A stretch of DNA of 64,000 bases from Whitmania pigra. Taxonomy: Eukaryota; Annelida; Clitellata; Hirudinida; Haemopidae. This document shows positions 45,157 to 57,120 of the stretch, in pieces. The first letter of the stretch is position 1; every line of letters begins with the position of its first letter. The stretch covers positions 3,799,501 through 3,863,500 of the forward strand of contig JAJTWR010000044.1 in assembly GCA_021613335.1 (NCBI GenBank). The letters are read 5' to 3'. A program made the position numbers and the translations under genes. Below the pieces are notes generated by a model. The model saw only the letters and a program-made list of their open reading frames with translations, made no database searches and had not been told where the DNA came from.

Positions 45157-46492
45157 TGTGAGCTCCTCCCAGGGAAGACGGAGTCAGTGTGATCCCCGTG
45201 ATGATTGAAACGTACACATCTTCCTGATCTTGTGCGTGGGGGTTCAGGTGGGTTATTGGGAGAACTTGTGATGGATGCAGAAGCCGTCTGGTCGACAGGC
45301 GTCCCTAGCGTCGTCATTGTCATCTCGCCAAGTCCAGCGAAACACAACAGGTGGATTCATCGGGAAGTTCTATCTTGACAATGTTAAACACTGATTGTCT
45401 TTGGGTTAAGGGAACATATGGACGGGAATAAATTGAGCTGTTTTTGCAAAGAATTGTCAAGTCCGCCAAGAGTTGATGAGATGTGAGAGTATCCTTGCAA
45501 TGTTGTGTTTCTGGATGTTCAGTCTGTGCTTTGGCAATACTTGCTAGATCTGGGTGTTCGAGTTGTAGTGCACTGATTGTCCTGGAACGTGCATCTGCTA
45601 CTATGTTTTCAGCTCCTCTGATGGGATGTATTTCAGTGACATATTCAGAGATGATGGAGAGACGTCGTTGTTGCATGTGGGTCTTTTGGTCCCTGTTGGA
45701 TTGAAAAGCTTGGCAGATGGGTTTTTGGTCTGTAAATAAATGGAGTTCTCTGCCTTCAATGATGTGTTTGAAATGGAGGACAGCTAAGTATGCTGCCAAA
45801 AGCTCTTTGTCAAATGCAGAGTATATTTGTTCTGTTTTAGATAATCTCTTGGAATAAAAAGCAATTGGTTGAGGCACATCCAAAACAACCTGATGAAGTG
45901 CAACACCGATGGCTACCGAAGATGCATCAGTCACTAGGTGGTATAAATTACTAGACTTGCTAATGTAATGAAGATTGGCCGCACCTGCTAAGGATGATTT
46001 AATATCTTCAAAAGCTTTGCACTGAAAGGTTTCCCACGTCAATTGATGGTTACGTTGGTTTGTACTTCCCAAAAGAGTATACAAGGGGGCAGATATCTGG
46101 GCAAAGTGAGGGATGAATGATCTGTAGTATCCAATCATGCCAATAAAACGTCGTAAACCTGCATAATCTTTCGGTTTAGGAAAATCGATGACGGCTTATG
46201 TGTTATCTTCAGGTGGTGATATTCCAGTCGAAGATAGTCTATGGCCTAGAAACACAACAGAGCTCTGAGCAAACACACATTTACTGACGTTGATCTGGAG
46301 GCTGTTTTTCTCCAGCCGCTGAAAGACAGTTTTGAGATGTTGTAGATGCTCATGCTCATTGTTTGAGGCTACCAAAATATCGTCAATATACACACAAACA
46401 AATGGCAAGTCTTGAAAAGTTGCATCCATGAATCTTTGAAATGTTTGAGTTGCATTTCTGAGACCGAATGGCATGCGAGTAAATTCAAACAA
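45153..46492 (-). pseudogene. Pol, second half: RT end, RNase H, and fused C-terminal tail
   Basis: 46492-46196 has FEFTRMPFGLRNATQTFQRF and VYIDDILVAS, the RT catalytic YxDD box. 46138-45320 is an open frame with the RT connection (MIGYYRSFIPHFAQISAPLY), RNase H (HLVTDASSVAIGVALHQ, FDKELLAAYLAV, FTDQKPICQAF) and the spacer before integrase (RPYVPLTQRQSVFNI). It then jumps to KIELPDESTCCVSLDLA, a sequence that normally follows the integrase. Frame 45347-45153 continues with the RTRSGRCVRF tail. The HHCC finger and DDE core of the integrase are absent, as if cut out by one deletion of roughly 1 kb. Confidence 0.8.
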
Positions 46493-47485
46493 ATCAAAAG
46501 GAGTTGTAACGGCAATTTTGGAATGTCATCTAGATGAATGGGAATGTTGTAATATGCCTTCACCAAATCTAATTTGCTGAGTTCTGAATTGCCACTGAGT
46601 CGGCTTGTCTCGTCAGAAATTCTTGGCAGAAGATATCTGTCAGGTTTGGTGACACTGTTGAGTTTCCGATAATCTCCACAGGGCCGCCATTGGTTGTTTT
46701 TGGGGACCATGTGTAGTGGGATGGAATAAGAACTGCTAGATTGTCGAACAATCTCAGCCTTTAACAGCATTGCGAACTCTTGCTTAGCGGCCTCAAATTT
46801 GTCAGGTGGGAGTTGTCGAAAACGGGAACAGATTGGCTTGTTTGATGTTAAAAAAATTGTATGCTGTGCTGACGATGAAGGTGGACGGAGATTTATCTGC
46901 CAAGGGCCAACCAGAGCAGTGTGACGTTTCTATTAATGCCTTGACGAGAGGAGGGGTGTCAGTTGAACAGTCGAATACAAGGTCGATGATCTCCCCAACC
47001 GTTGTTACCATCGCCGTGGAGAGTGACGTCTTCATGTCCAGAAGTTGGCGGTTGTCAACAAGTAGATGGTGATGAATGAAGAAATCAGCCCCTAATATTG
47101 GTTGTGTGGCGACTGCCACTATGAACGTCCAGGTGAATTCTCTTCGGAGGTCTCGACTGCTTATCGTTAGTGTAACTTCTCCATGAATCTCGAGTGGCAT
47201 ACCGTTGGCTGTGTTCAACTTGACTTTTGTTGCTCTGAATGGAACTGAAATGTTTGATAACGCTGTTGGGGGAATGATTGAAGCCGCTGATCCGGTGTCA
47301 ACTAGAAACTTGAATTGATGACATATGGTGTTAGCTGCTGTGAAAAATATGACATAAAACGTAGGAGCACCTTCGATGGTCGCAACCGAAGCAGAGCCTT
47401 CTAGTTTACCGACTGGCTTGTGAGAAACCGGAGAAACCCAGAAGACTGGGCAACTCGGGCGCCACGTTTGTTTGGCCAAAAGCAC
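46369..47485 (-). pseudogene. Pol, first half: protease and RT fingers/palm
   Basis: 47485-46802 holds the aspartic protease with FLVDTGSAASIIPPTAL (DTG active site) and later ILGADF. 46770-46369 holds the start of RT with IVRQSSSSYSIPLHMVPK, WRPCGDYRKLNSVT and LSKLDLVKAYYNIPI, the first catalytic Asp region. One frame change near 46790 and one near 46510 break the polyprotein. Confidence 0.8.
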
Positions 47486-48135
47486 CAGGATCGGCAGGAT
47501 TTAGCCTCAGGACCAAAATAAATGTGTGCACGACAAACTTTTGGTAGTTGACCTAGGGTGAATAGTTCCAGAGTTCTATTGGTTCCTGTGTTTCTTCTGA
47601 CAGCGTCAACATCCAGTGTTGGTTCCTGGATCGTCTGTGTGTGTTGAACTGATGTCATGGTAATCAATTCGTCTGCCAATTTCCCAACCTCTTCCAAATA
47701 CAAGTTCTTCTGTGCTGCAATGACGAGGGCCAAATTGGCAGGCAACGATTTTTGGAACTTGTGGCGAACCATGTCTTCAGGTGCACCAACTTATTGTGCT
47801 AGCTTTTTCATGGCTTGCAGATGTTGTGAAGGCCTGCCTGTGAGTGGACTGTTTTGCAGGAACTGGTCGAGGAGCTCAGCTTTGTTTGACATGATTTGCG
47901 TAAGGACTGCACTCTTCAGGCGGTCGTAATCCATGGCCTCCACAGTGTCATTATCAAGACACATCACCATAGACCATGGTAGGGCTGCCAATGCGTGATA
48001 AAATCTTGTTGAGCTCATCGTGATGTTGGAGAGGGCAAATTGTGCTTCCATTATCCTGAACCAAGCCGGTGTCCCGGCTGACAAGAGTGAAGCTATCGGA
48101 CGTCCGCTGGGTGATGTAAATATAAATAACAACAA
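47401..48135 (-). pseudogene. Gag of the LTR element
   Basis: A frame from 48135 runs through PAWFRIMEAQFALSNITMSS, a Gag matrix-like motif (WFxxxExxFxxxxI) of this Ty3/gypsy group, and SNKAELLDQFLQ. An in-frame TAA sits at 47788-47790; the same frame then goes on to 47401 with FQKSLPANLALVIAAQKNLY. A zinc-knuckle remnant (CRAHIYFGPEAKSCRSWC) lies near its end. Apart from the stop it is open. Confidence 0.65.
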
Positions 48136-49884
48136 GCAAGTATGGGCAGCCGGGTAATAAAATGTAAATAAACAAATGTGGCCGGTTGTTGATATATTGA
48201 TGTATTTTTGGATATGGAGATAATCTCAAAGCTAACAAAAATGTCTGAAATATGGTATGCTGAAAGAAATGTGTTTATAAAACAATTGCAATTATGTTTA
48301 ATTAATTAACAATTTTAACTTTTTGTTAAATTGCGGTGTCCTTAGCAAAATATCGATCTTTTGAAGCCGATCCCCAGAATATAACTGGAGATTAATAAAA
48401 CCTTACGATTATTGACGTCTTCGTTGAAGAATTTTAAAAATAAAAGAGAAAATAAGAGATCATAAAAATAAAGTTAACTAGAATCTCAAGCGTAGTTATG
48501 TAGTGACGGCACATATCTATTGGCGCGCACAGAAACCAAACAAAATTTGAATTAGAAGACGCTTTTTCTCTTTGGGAGTCGTCCACAATAAACCTTAACT
48601 GTAATTTTTAATTTGTCACAATTTCTTAGACATCCTCCCACTCGAGCATGACATACTTTATGGACGTACCCAAATGTCAATAAAATAATATTGAAAAAAT
48701 GAAAATAAAATCATTAAAAAATAAAAATTTCTAAAATTTAAAAATTATTTCGTTTTTATTCAACAAAAACAATTGCCCTCCTTCAGCCTTAGTATGCTTT
48801 TGAAGCGCTCCACCATTTGCGGGCGTTTTTTATGGATGACCCCTTTTGTTCTAACATTGACTCAGACCAAGGGTTAATTTTTTAATGCCTGTATTCCATG
48901 CTGATGGGAATTAAATCCATATCTTTGTTTTTTTTCCAGATCGATTCTGTTGAGTTTATCGTAATCAAGACAATTGTTTAAAAGTGAATAATATTGAAAT
49001 GAATATATTAGCGTAAAATGGCGTTCAAATCCTTTTAATACTACATTCTAAAGTACAAGTACCACATTTAAATATCACCGATGACTTGGAGACAAACATG
49101 TCTGAAGTTGAAATTCTAACTACATATATTTAGCAAGATATTAATAAAAATGTGTTTAAACAAACATTCATTTTCGTTTAAGAATCATTTTATAAATTTA
49201 TAAGTAATTACAATCTAACTAATATTATAATCACAGAAAAAAACTTTTGAACTTCATATTTAGAAAGATATAACAAATGATCTGCAACACTGCATGAAAG
49301 TGCCTAAAATCTCGACTTTAACAAGTTTTAGAAAGCCCATTCTGTTACACATGTTAGAATATGAAGTTTTCTTTCATAGTCTGTAGTTTGAATTTCCAAT
49401 TTAAATTTGTTTGAGAGATATTCACGATAAAGTAGTCAATAGCGAAACTTGCACGACTTAATATTTCAAATCTACTAGTGAGTGATATAAATCTTGAAGA
49501 CATTTTCATAATCTCTTTAGAATAAGACCTTTGTCGAAACATTTAGTTAAGTCTAAGTTACGGTTTTATGCATTTGAAATGAGGCTGTTTTTTTAGTCTT
49601 AGTTTAGTGCGTTATGTTAGATCGTGAATATCTTGAAAATAATAGTTTTTTTTCGCAAAGAATTTGGTATTGTGATAAAGTTGGATTATATCTCTTTAGA
49701 ATGAGATCTTAGTCGACAAATTTAGTTAGGTGCAAGCGACGGTTTTTTGATCTTGAATTAAGGCTGTTTTAGTGTCTGATAGCGTTTTGAACGTCACATA
49801 GCTTCACGCGAGTCCTCGGCTGGGTTTGATAAAAATTGAAGCAGCTTGCGATTCCATTTTTGTGTTCGGAGTCGGGGTCACCAA
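48136..49884 (-). other. Long leader of the LTR element, partly a foreign repeat
   Basis: 1.75 kb without genes between the 5' LTR and Gag, far longer than typical for this group. Its part 48880-49815 is an inverted copy of 50455-50575 plus 51185-51567 plus 52532-52690. I think a different repeat inserted into the leader. It contains motifs around TCTAAAGAGAT twice (about 49515 and 49690). Confidence 0.5.
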
Positions 49885-50028
49885 TGAAGTACTGAACCAG
49901 GCTAACACTTGACTTTAATCGAACGTACAATAGTTATCACTCATAAACGGATTGACGACGATAACAAGCACCAACGCGGTAAAAACTCGGAAATCAAAAA
50001 TCCTTAGTAGGGATGTGCAGTCACTACA
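49885..50028 (-). repeat. 5' LTR
   Basis: Right-hand LTR copy, TG...CA if the final A at 50028 is counted. Followed on the left by the candidate primer-binding site. Confidence 0.85.
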
Positions 50029-50039
50029 TTGCAAGCAAA

Positions 50040-50440
50040 TGGACCACGTAACAATTTTGGTCACCTTGATCCAGACTATCTGCAATGGGCTTCATGCATT
50101 CTATAAACTCCTGTAATAACTTAATTTCTTATTCCTTAAATACTGAAACATTAAGGGCAGCACACAAATCCTTCAGTTTGTCACTGGCTTTGATCAAACT
50201 ATAGACACTGTCGTATAACGAATTCCATCTGGTTGGGTATGGTTCATGATATCCCGTAAATGCTTCAAGAAATTAGGCGTTGCATCCAAACTTCCATTCA
50301 AAGTCTTGTTAGTCGAACAAAGACAGCATTTCGCCTTGGAGCCATTTTGGTTTTGAACTATAGTAAAAACACTTCCCAACTTGAATAGGAGGAACACGTT
50401 TGAGAGGATCGTCCATACCTTCTTCCGGTACTTTCATTCG
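50040..50440 (-). pseudogene. N-terminal relic of a BED-finger hAT transposase
   Basis: The - strand frame 50397-50194 reads GSVFTIVQNQNGSKAKCCLC then GSLDATPNFLKHLR, a BED zinc finger with CxxC and HL. The frame continues past a stop with LIKASDKLKDLCAAL and ECMKPIADSLD, matching the following helices of ZBED-like hAT proteins. No C-terminal half adjoining. Confidence 0.5.
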
Positions 50441-50587
50441 TGTAAAGCTATCGAACGTTTAAAACGCTATCAGACACTAAAACAGCTTTAATTCAAGAGC
50501 AAAAAACCGTCGCTTGCACTCAACCAAACATTTCGAATAAGATCTCATTCTAAAGAGATATATTCCGGCTTTATCACATTACCACGC

Positions 50588-50847
<260 letters not shown>

Positions 50848-51575
50848 GTAACATTACCCATATGTTTAGGCTAATATTCCTCATTAATTATGCGGAACGA
50901 ATAAACGCATTTCATTGAAATCTTGGGAAAAGTAAGTTTGCTATAACGGGAAAACTTTATTGTTTTTAATGTCTTTTACTTGTAAAAATAATGTTTAAAA
51001 AACCTTTTTAAAAATTGGCCTTTGTAGCTAGAACATAGCCAATAATAAGCCCGTTATTTTGCCAATTTAAACGTGTAAATAAAATTATTGTTTTATGAGA
51101 CTCTGTTATTCCAAGTTATTTGACAAATATTATTAGTTTTATTATAAACCAGATTATGAAACATGTCACTAAGATTTACGCTTGACTACTTCATTGTGAA
51201 TTTCTCAATCTAATTTAAATTGGAAGTTCAAACTACAGAATATGAAAGAAAACGTCATATTCTAACATGTGTAACAAAATGGGCTCTTTAAAATTGGCTG
51301 AAGTCGAGATTTCAGGCACTTTTATGTGCTGCAGATCATTTATTGTATCTTTCTAAACATGAAGTTCAAAAGTTTTTTTCTGTGATTATAATATTAGTTA
51401 GATTGCAATTACCTTTAACTTTATAAAAAGATTCTTAAACGAAAGTGAATGTTTATTTAAACACATTATTATTAATATCTTGCTAAACATATGTAGTTAG
51501 AACTTCGACTTCAGATACGTTTGTCTCCAAGTCATCGGTAATATTTAAATGTAGTACTTGTACTTTAGAATGTAG

Positions 51576-52523
51576 CAGTGATGGGCTTTAACTACTTAAA
51601 AAGTAGTTAACTACTGTAGTTAACTACATTTATAAAAAAGTAGTTAGTAACTATTTTTAACTACTTTTTAAATAAGTAGTTAGTAACTACTCCTTAACTA
51701 CTTGCATAGTAGTTAACTACTTTTTAACTACTATTTTAACTACTTTTCCGTTGACATTTGATAAAATTAATTTTCTGGACTATTGAACAAGACATAATTA
51801 TTAGCATATTTATTTACACTAGTGTAACATTTTCAACAAAATTTTATTATCCAAATTGATCAAAAACAGAAGTATTCAGTGGATGTTTCAGTCGATCTCT
51901 TAAAAAAATCATCATGTCAACATGATTATCCTATAATTTACATCGTCTGTTACATAAAACCTGCCCTGCTACACTAAAAAGTCTTTCAACTGCTGCCGAA
52001 CTTGGTAATGTTGAATTAAGCTTGATGAATGCAGCACAAACAGTTGGATAATTAAGTAGAGTTTGTACATTTCTTGCGGAGTTTGATAAATAATCATTAA
52101 GCTGTTCAGCTAAACACATTATCACAAGAGTTTGGTATACTTTCCACATAGTCATAGAAATCATCATATTCACTGTTCTGAGCCGCATTGCATTGTCCGC
52201 AGAGGTGGTGATTGTTAACGATGTAGGGCTTTCGGAAAGTTTTTTTTTTTCTATTAACGTCCGTTGCATAACTAGATGATTAGGACGGTGCACCCGCAGC
52301 GGGGTTTGAACCCCGTGCTTTCGGAAAAATTATTTTTCTTCATTTTATTTTAAAGTTTTTTTTTAAAGTAGTTAACTATTTGTAGTTAATAACTACTTTA
52401 AAAGTAGTTAACTACTATTTTTTAACTACCTTTTTAAGAGTAGTTATTAACTACTTCCTAACTACTTTAAAGTAGTTATTAGCTAGTAGTTAACTACTTA
52501 TAGTTAGTAACTACCCATCACTG
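51576..52523 (-). mobile_element. Non-autonomous hAT with TAACTAC subterminal arrays and TSD
   Basis: Ends CAGTGATGGGCTTTAACTAC and ...AGTAACTACCCATCACTG, exact 8-bp flanks GAATGTAG at 51568-51575 and 52524-52531. Both subterminal regions (about 51585-51750, 52365-52515) are packed with GTAGTTA/TAACTAC in both orientations, likely transposase-binding sites. The - strand frame 52293-51931 ends in hATC-like YPTVCAAFIKLNSTLPSSAA and VERLFSVAGQVL. A truncated SINE is inserted at 52239-52316. Confidence 0.9.
52239..52316 (-). repeat. 5'-truncated SINE family A with 11-bp TSD
   Basis: On the - strand: GGGGTTCAAACCCCGCTGCG, CACCGTCCTAATCATCTAGT, then ATGCAACGGACGTTAATAG and a run of 11 A. Flanked by GCTTTCGGAAA at 52228-52238 and 52317-52327. 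Links the SINE body to the tail of the very short retroposons. Confidence 0.85.
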
Positions 52524-53024
52524 GAATGTAGTATTAAAAAGATTTGAATTTTACGGTAATATATTCATTTCAATATCGTTCACTTTTAAACACACTATAC
52601 TCTCGATCGCCCATTGTCTTGATATCGATAAACTCAACATAATCTATCTGAAAAAAAAAAGGATATGGATTCAATTCCCAGCATGGAATATAGGCCCAAA
52701 TTCAACAGCCAAAAACCATCGCTTGCACTTAATTAAATTTTTCGACTCATTTTCAAGAGATATCATCCATCTTTGTCACATTTCCATCACTTTGACTTTG
52801 CCATCAGACATTTATTTTAAAAGTTATTTACGCTCAAACTTTAGCGCACTACCTCGGAAAACAGCCTCATTTCAAATGCAAAAAACCGTAACTTAGACTT
52901 AACTAAATGTTTCGACTAAGGTATCATTCTAAAGAGATTTAAGCTATTTTTATCACTTTTCCAAGGCCTTTGCGATCAGACACTTATTTTTCAATTTGAA
53001 ATGAGGCTTTTTTCCGAGCAATAA

Positions 53025-53135
53025 AGCAGTTTTATAAAGATAATGATTTAGATCTGAACAGGATGGTTTTGTTCATATCAGATGCACCAGCAGTAATGCT
53101 TGAAAAAAAATAATGGTGTGCTGCAGTTCTTCACC
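53025..53135 (+). pseudogene. hAT transposase fragment
   Basis: The + strand reads AIKQFYKDNDLDLNRMVLFI then SDAPAVMLEKK, matching the SDGPAVMLGKxNGVA motif of ZBED-like transposases (second catalytic Asp). It is cut off by stops within 40 codons. Confidence 0.5.
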
Positions 53136-54053
53136 AGTTTGTCCATTACTTGTTGATTGATGATGGATGAAGTTCCACTTACGAATGAATTAGAACCACT
53201 TATCGGACAATGTATACAATTTATAGCAGATTTTACTATTGTCACATAACTAGACGTTTTGGCTACCACACCAAATAAAAATATTGAAATGTCACTTTTG
53301 TTAAATAGTCGTTGGAAAATTATGTAACAGATGCGCAATAATGGCTCACAAATTTCGGTAAACCGGTTATTTCGCCTCACGACCTCAAGTTTTTGCACAC
53401 TAGGTCGTCATCCTTAGAGGGAACATTAGTTATGGGAGATGATGTTGATGTCATCTGCGAATAGTTTGTGTTTGACAGAGTTGTTTGTAAATGCGTCCAC
53501 AACATCATTTATGTAAATAAGGAAATACGTAAGGCCCGACACTCAATCTTCATTGTCGAGCAATAGACCATTCATCTTCAATCAAACAATTGAGTTGTAC
53601 TCAATAAGAATAATTTAAAACTTTGATAAATAAAGATCTTTTCCGCTAAGGATATGCTGGTTCTAAAAGTTTTGCACATTTTCGTTATTTTGCTTAAGTC
53701 ATGAAAATGTTCTATTAATACTCAGTGAAATTAATATTTATCTATGACTAAAGAACTCGTCATAACAATAATTGATATGCAATGACAAAATTATGGAAAA
53801 AAGACATGGGTGTCTCGACATAATGACAGGGACTCTATCCGCCGATTTTGGAGCTTCCGCGAAGATTCCGAATATTGCTTATTGTGGTAAACTCACCAAC
53901 TGAATTCTTAGATTTATATTACTTCCATATACTATGGATGATGCAGAGAAAATGATAAAACTCGACTTAAAATAAAAGCTCTTTACATCATCCTAGACAA
54001 ACCAAAATTGAAGTGACCATTTCATTCGAACATTATGGTTGCTCCGCAGTATA
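53136..54053. other. No recognised feature
   Basis: Short frames only. No repeat or gene I can support. Confidence 0.35.
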
Positions 54054-56086
54054 AGGGGCCGACCACAAAAACGTCTGCAAAAATTGCCGATATTTGGCAC
54101 CTCACATATTATATAATGCCGAAGGGGGAGGGGGGTGTATGCAAATTTGTTATTTTTGTTATATTGGGGGAGGGAGGGGGTCTGAGCAGATGTTATATAA
54201 CACTTTCAAAAAAGCACGAGCAGTTAATTCAAATCTTTTTTGTATATGAATATTATTGAGTTCAATTTAATATTGAGTTTCATTTTCATACACTTGAAAC
54301 TAATGAAATCTTAACGTAAATACGATGTAGGAGGATCTAAAAGATTTGGATTCGAAATAGTTTCATGTATTCCTGCGCTTTTTTAATTTTAATTTAGCGC
54401 CTGAATTGTTGCTATAGCAACATTGTGTAACTATTTTTTGCAATGTTTATTATTGAAAAAGTTTAGAAATTTATGCTAACACCTACACTTTTAAATTATT
54501 CTTCATTATTGACTGTTGGCTGTGAAAAGTCTATGAAGGTATTAAAAACAATATAGAATTATATCAAATGCCAATGGTGGTATTTAGAATAGTTCACCGC
54601 TATTAACTATAACGACTTGAAAAGGCAGTAGGCTATTCTGGACCGACGTTTATTGGAATTCGTAGTGGAAAGCATGATTTCAGCATTGCTGGGGCACATG
54701 CTGCTGATCTGAGGCATTTATATCAACATGTGTCATCATTCCATCAGCTGTTACACAAGGACAACGGCCAGGTGAAACCAGTTCTGGTGATATTAGTAGA
54801 CGGAGGCCCGGATGAAAATCCTCGATACCGAGAAACAACTAATTTTGCGTGTGTTAACTTTAAGCATCTCAGGTTCAGATGCCTTATTCATATCGACACA
54901 GGCTCCTGGCAGAAGTGCATATAATCCGGTTGAACGACGCATGGCGCCCCTAAGTCGTTTTTTGGCTGGAATAATATTGCCATTTGATGTTTTTGGATCT
55001 CATCTATCTTGCCGCAGGGCTTTCTGCCAGCTCCACTCTGTGTCGACAATTCCAAAGGTTTGAGTCCAGCAGCTGTAGATGATGAACAGTGCAATTATTT
55101 GACGCTCTTTCAAAGACTGTTTGTCAGATTGGAACCAGCTGGTTATGGAGGCATGAGCCTATTCAGTATTCCATATGATGCTTGCTGCCCAACTGTTAAA
55201 GATCAGATAACCAGTAGAACTTGCAATGTATGCAAAATGTATTTTCCTTCAGTAGCTATGGTGACCCAGCACAAGAAGGAAGTGCATCCTCGAGTGAAAG
55301 TGAATGACATCCCACGCACAAGGCCAGTGCGTATAGCAGCAAGGAGACAACGGGAACTGCTGGCTATAATTGCAGAAGGTATGACCTTGAAACACTTTAG
55401 ATTTGTTGTATGAATTAACATATATTGCAAAAAATGTGACCTTATAAATGTATAAATGTTGAAATATTGATATGCAGGACCTGTGAATTATACATGGTTG
55501 GATTACGTTGTCATATATTATATTATTATGTTACATAATTAGATTATAATACATAAATGTATCTGTTAACTCTTTAACATTTCTATCAGTTTAAACTACA
55601 GTTTTAATTAAACCATTACTTAAAACGTAATTATTTAAATGACATGCAGGGTGTTAAATGAAAAAATACTGGTTGTTTTAAAGGGATGTCAGAAGATGCA
55701 GAATGGATGGACGAGGTATACGTTGACATATCTGGGCTGCAACCATGTCCAGAGGCTACTCTGTCATCTGGATTCCCGACTGTGGAGAACAGTTGTTTGC
55801 CATGGGAGTGAACTGTACAAACTTTAACTTAACTAGCGTTGAAAGCATGTTACCATGTGTTGTTTAATATAGAAAAAACGATTTTCAATTTTACTAGTGC
55901 TAATATACCGTGTTTGTCTAAAAGTTATGTTTAGTGAGAACCTACAATAGGAGGGAGGGCGTACACAGGTTTGTTATGTAATATTGAGGGGGGAGGGTTC
56001 CCACAAATGTTACATAACGTTATATGAGGGGGAGGGGAGGGTAAAAAATTGACATTTCTGCGTTATATAATATGTGCACAGCCCCT
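54054..56086 (+). mobile_element. DNA transposon with AGGGGC ends and G-rich subterminal repeats
   Basis: Left end AGGGGCCGACCACAAA, right end ...TATGTGCACAGCCCCT, imperfect inverted repeats. Both sides also share CACATATTATATAA and stretches such as GGGGGAGGGGGG (54125-54182, 55952-56040). Inside is a + strand transposase-like gene (54613-55811). I could not define a target duplication. The superfamily is not certain; a Kolobok- or Academ-like type is possible. Confidence 0.6.
54613..55811 (+). pseudogene. Transposase-like gene of an invertebrate DNA transposon, with an intron
   Basis: In two frames the + strand gives VKPVLVILVDGGPDENPRYR, then DALFISTQAPGRSAYNPVER and APLSRFLAGIILPFDVFGSH. 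These match a transposon protein I know from many invertebrate genomes, with VDGGPDENPR as a probable DDE-type Asp site. From about 55080 an open frame has LFQRLFVRLEPAGYGGMSLF and a C2H2 finger (CNVCKMYFPSVAMVTQHKKE). It reaches IIAEG at 55378, where a GT...AG intron (55379-55683) joins in phase to MSEDAEWMDEVYVDISG and a TGA at 55809-55811. Frameshifts in the first half inactivate it. Confidence 0.6.
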
Positions 56087-57120
56087 ATTCTTTTGGTGCA
56101 CCCCCTCGTCCTCTATTTTGTGGACATACGAATTTTTTCATAAAAATATTTCTTATAAAATTATTTTATTGGATAAGCAGTTCTGTTGTTCCAATGAAAA
56201 ATCCAATTGCAGCCGATCTAGAAATTTGTAATCATTAATAAATTTGCATGAAAGGTTGGTGATTGATTTAGTTCTATCCACCACAGATTGTGTTTGCGAA
56301 AATGTTTGCCTTAAATTGAAGCACATCTTTTTTGGGCTCGCTCCAAAGTTTTTAGACATTTTTATAAATGCAAATAAAAGAATATTGAAATGATGGAAAT
56401 AAAATCATAAAAAAATAAATTTGCAAAATTTAAAAATTACTTATTTTTTAAGGCACGGATCCGTTTAAGCAAATACCCAATCTCCGCATTAGTCCGCTTT
56501 TGAAGGATCCCCCTTCCTCCAACTTGATGGATGACCCGTAATAATTTTGTCAATTCTCAAAATTTTTCAGTAGAGGACCCTACATTTGAGTTTTGTGCCA
56601 AGAACGCTAAGTTGGAGTGTGCGGTGATGGCTTGTGAGTAAAAATGTTCAGCATCGATTACTGGAATGACTAATGAAAATTCATCTTTATAATGAAGACC
56701 GAAGGCGATTAGTATGACAGAAAGTGTGTCGTTGATAATGAAGGTAATATTGACAGCGGTGAACTTAGTAAACTATACATATTGGACAATTGTAAATAAA
56801 CTTTAATTCCTTAAGTAACTCTGCTACTTGAAGCAGTTCTTTATATTACCATGTAGATAGGTCGAGGTCGGTAATTAATAAAAATTACAACTGTTTTGAG
56901 TCGGCGTTTGAACGTATTTAAAACACTGCAAGCGAGTGAAAGACAATCCTTTATAAGTGACGAGCTTATTTTAACAAAACATATAATAAAGTAAATTTCT
57001 TTAATGAATCTTAATGATTTTTATTATTATCTTTTAATTATCTTCGGGCTGATTCCGTGAATACAGTCATCAAATTAAAATTATTTAAGTTTGCATTGAT
57101 AATTAAACAGTTTCCACAAA
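56087..57120. other. No recognised gene
   Basis: AT-rich, short frames only. It separates the transposon from the 3' end of the beta-lactamase-like gene. Confidence 0.35.

Larger units (their letters stand above)
45007..50028 (-). mobile_element. Ty3/gypsy-type LTR retrotransposon with integrase deleted
   Basis: Direct repeats of about 145-150 bp at 45007-45156 and 49885-50028 (TGAAGTACTGAACCAGGCTA...GATGTGCAGTCACTAC) are the LTRs. The flanks ATTGC (45002-45006) and ATTGC (after 50027) are a target duplication of 4-5 bp. Next to the 5' LTR, on the - strand, TTGGTGACCCCGACTCCGAA is a candidate primer-binding site; before the 3' LTR a purine-rich GGGAGGAGC stretch may be the PPT. Coding order on the - strand is Gag, protease, RT, RNase H. 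The integrase core is missing, so integration could occur only with help. Confidence 0.9.
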
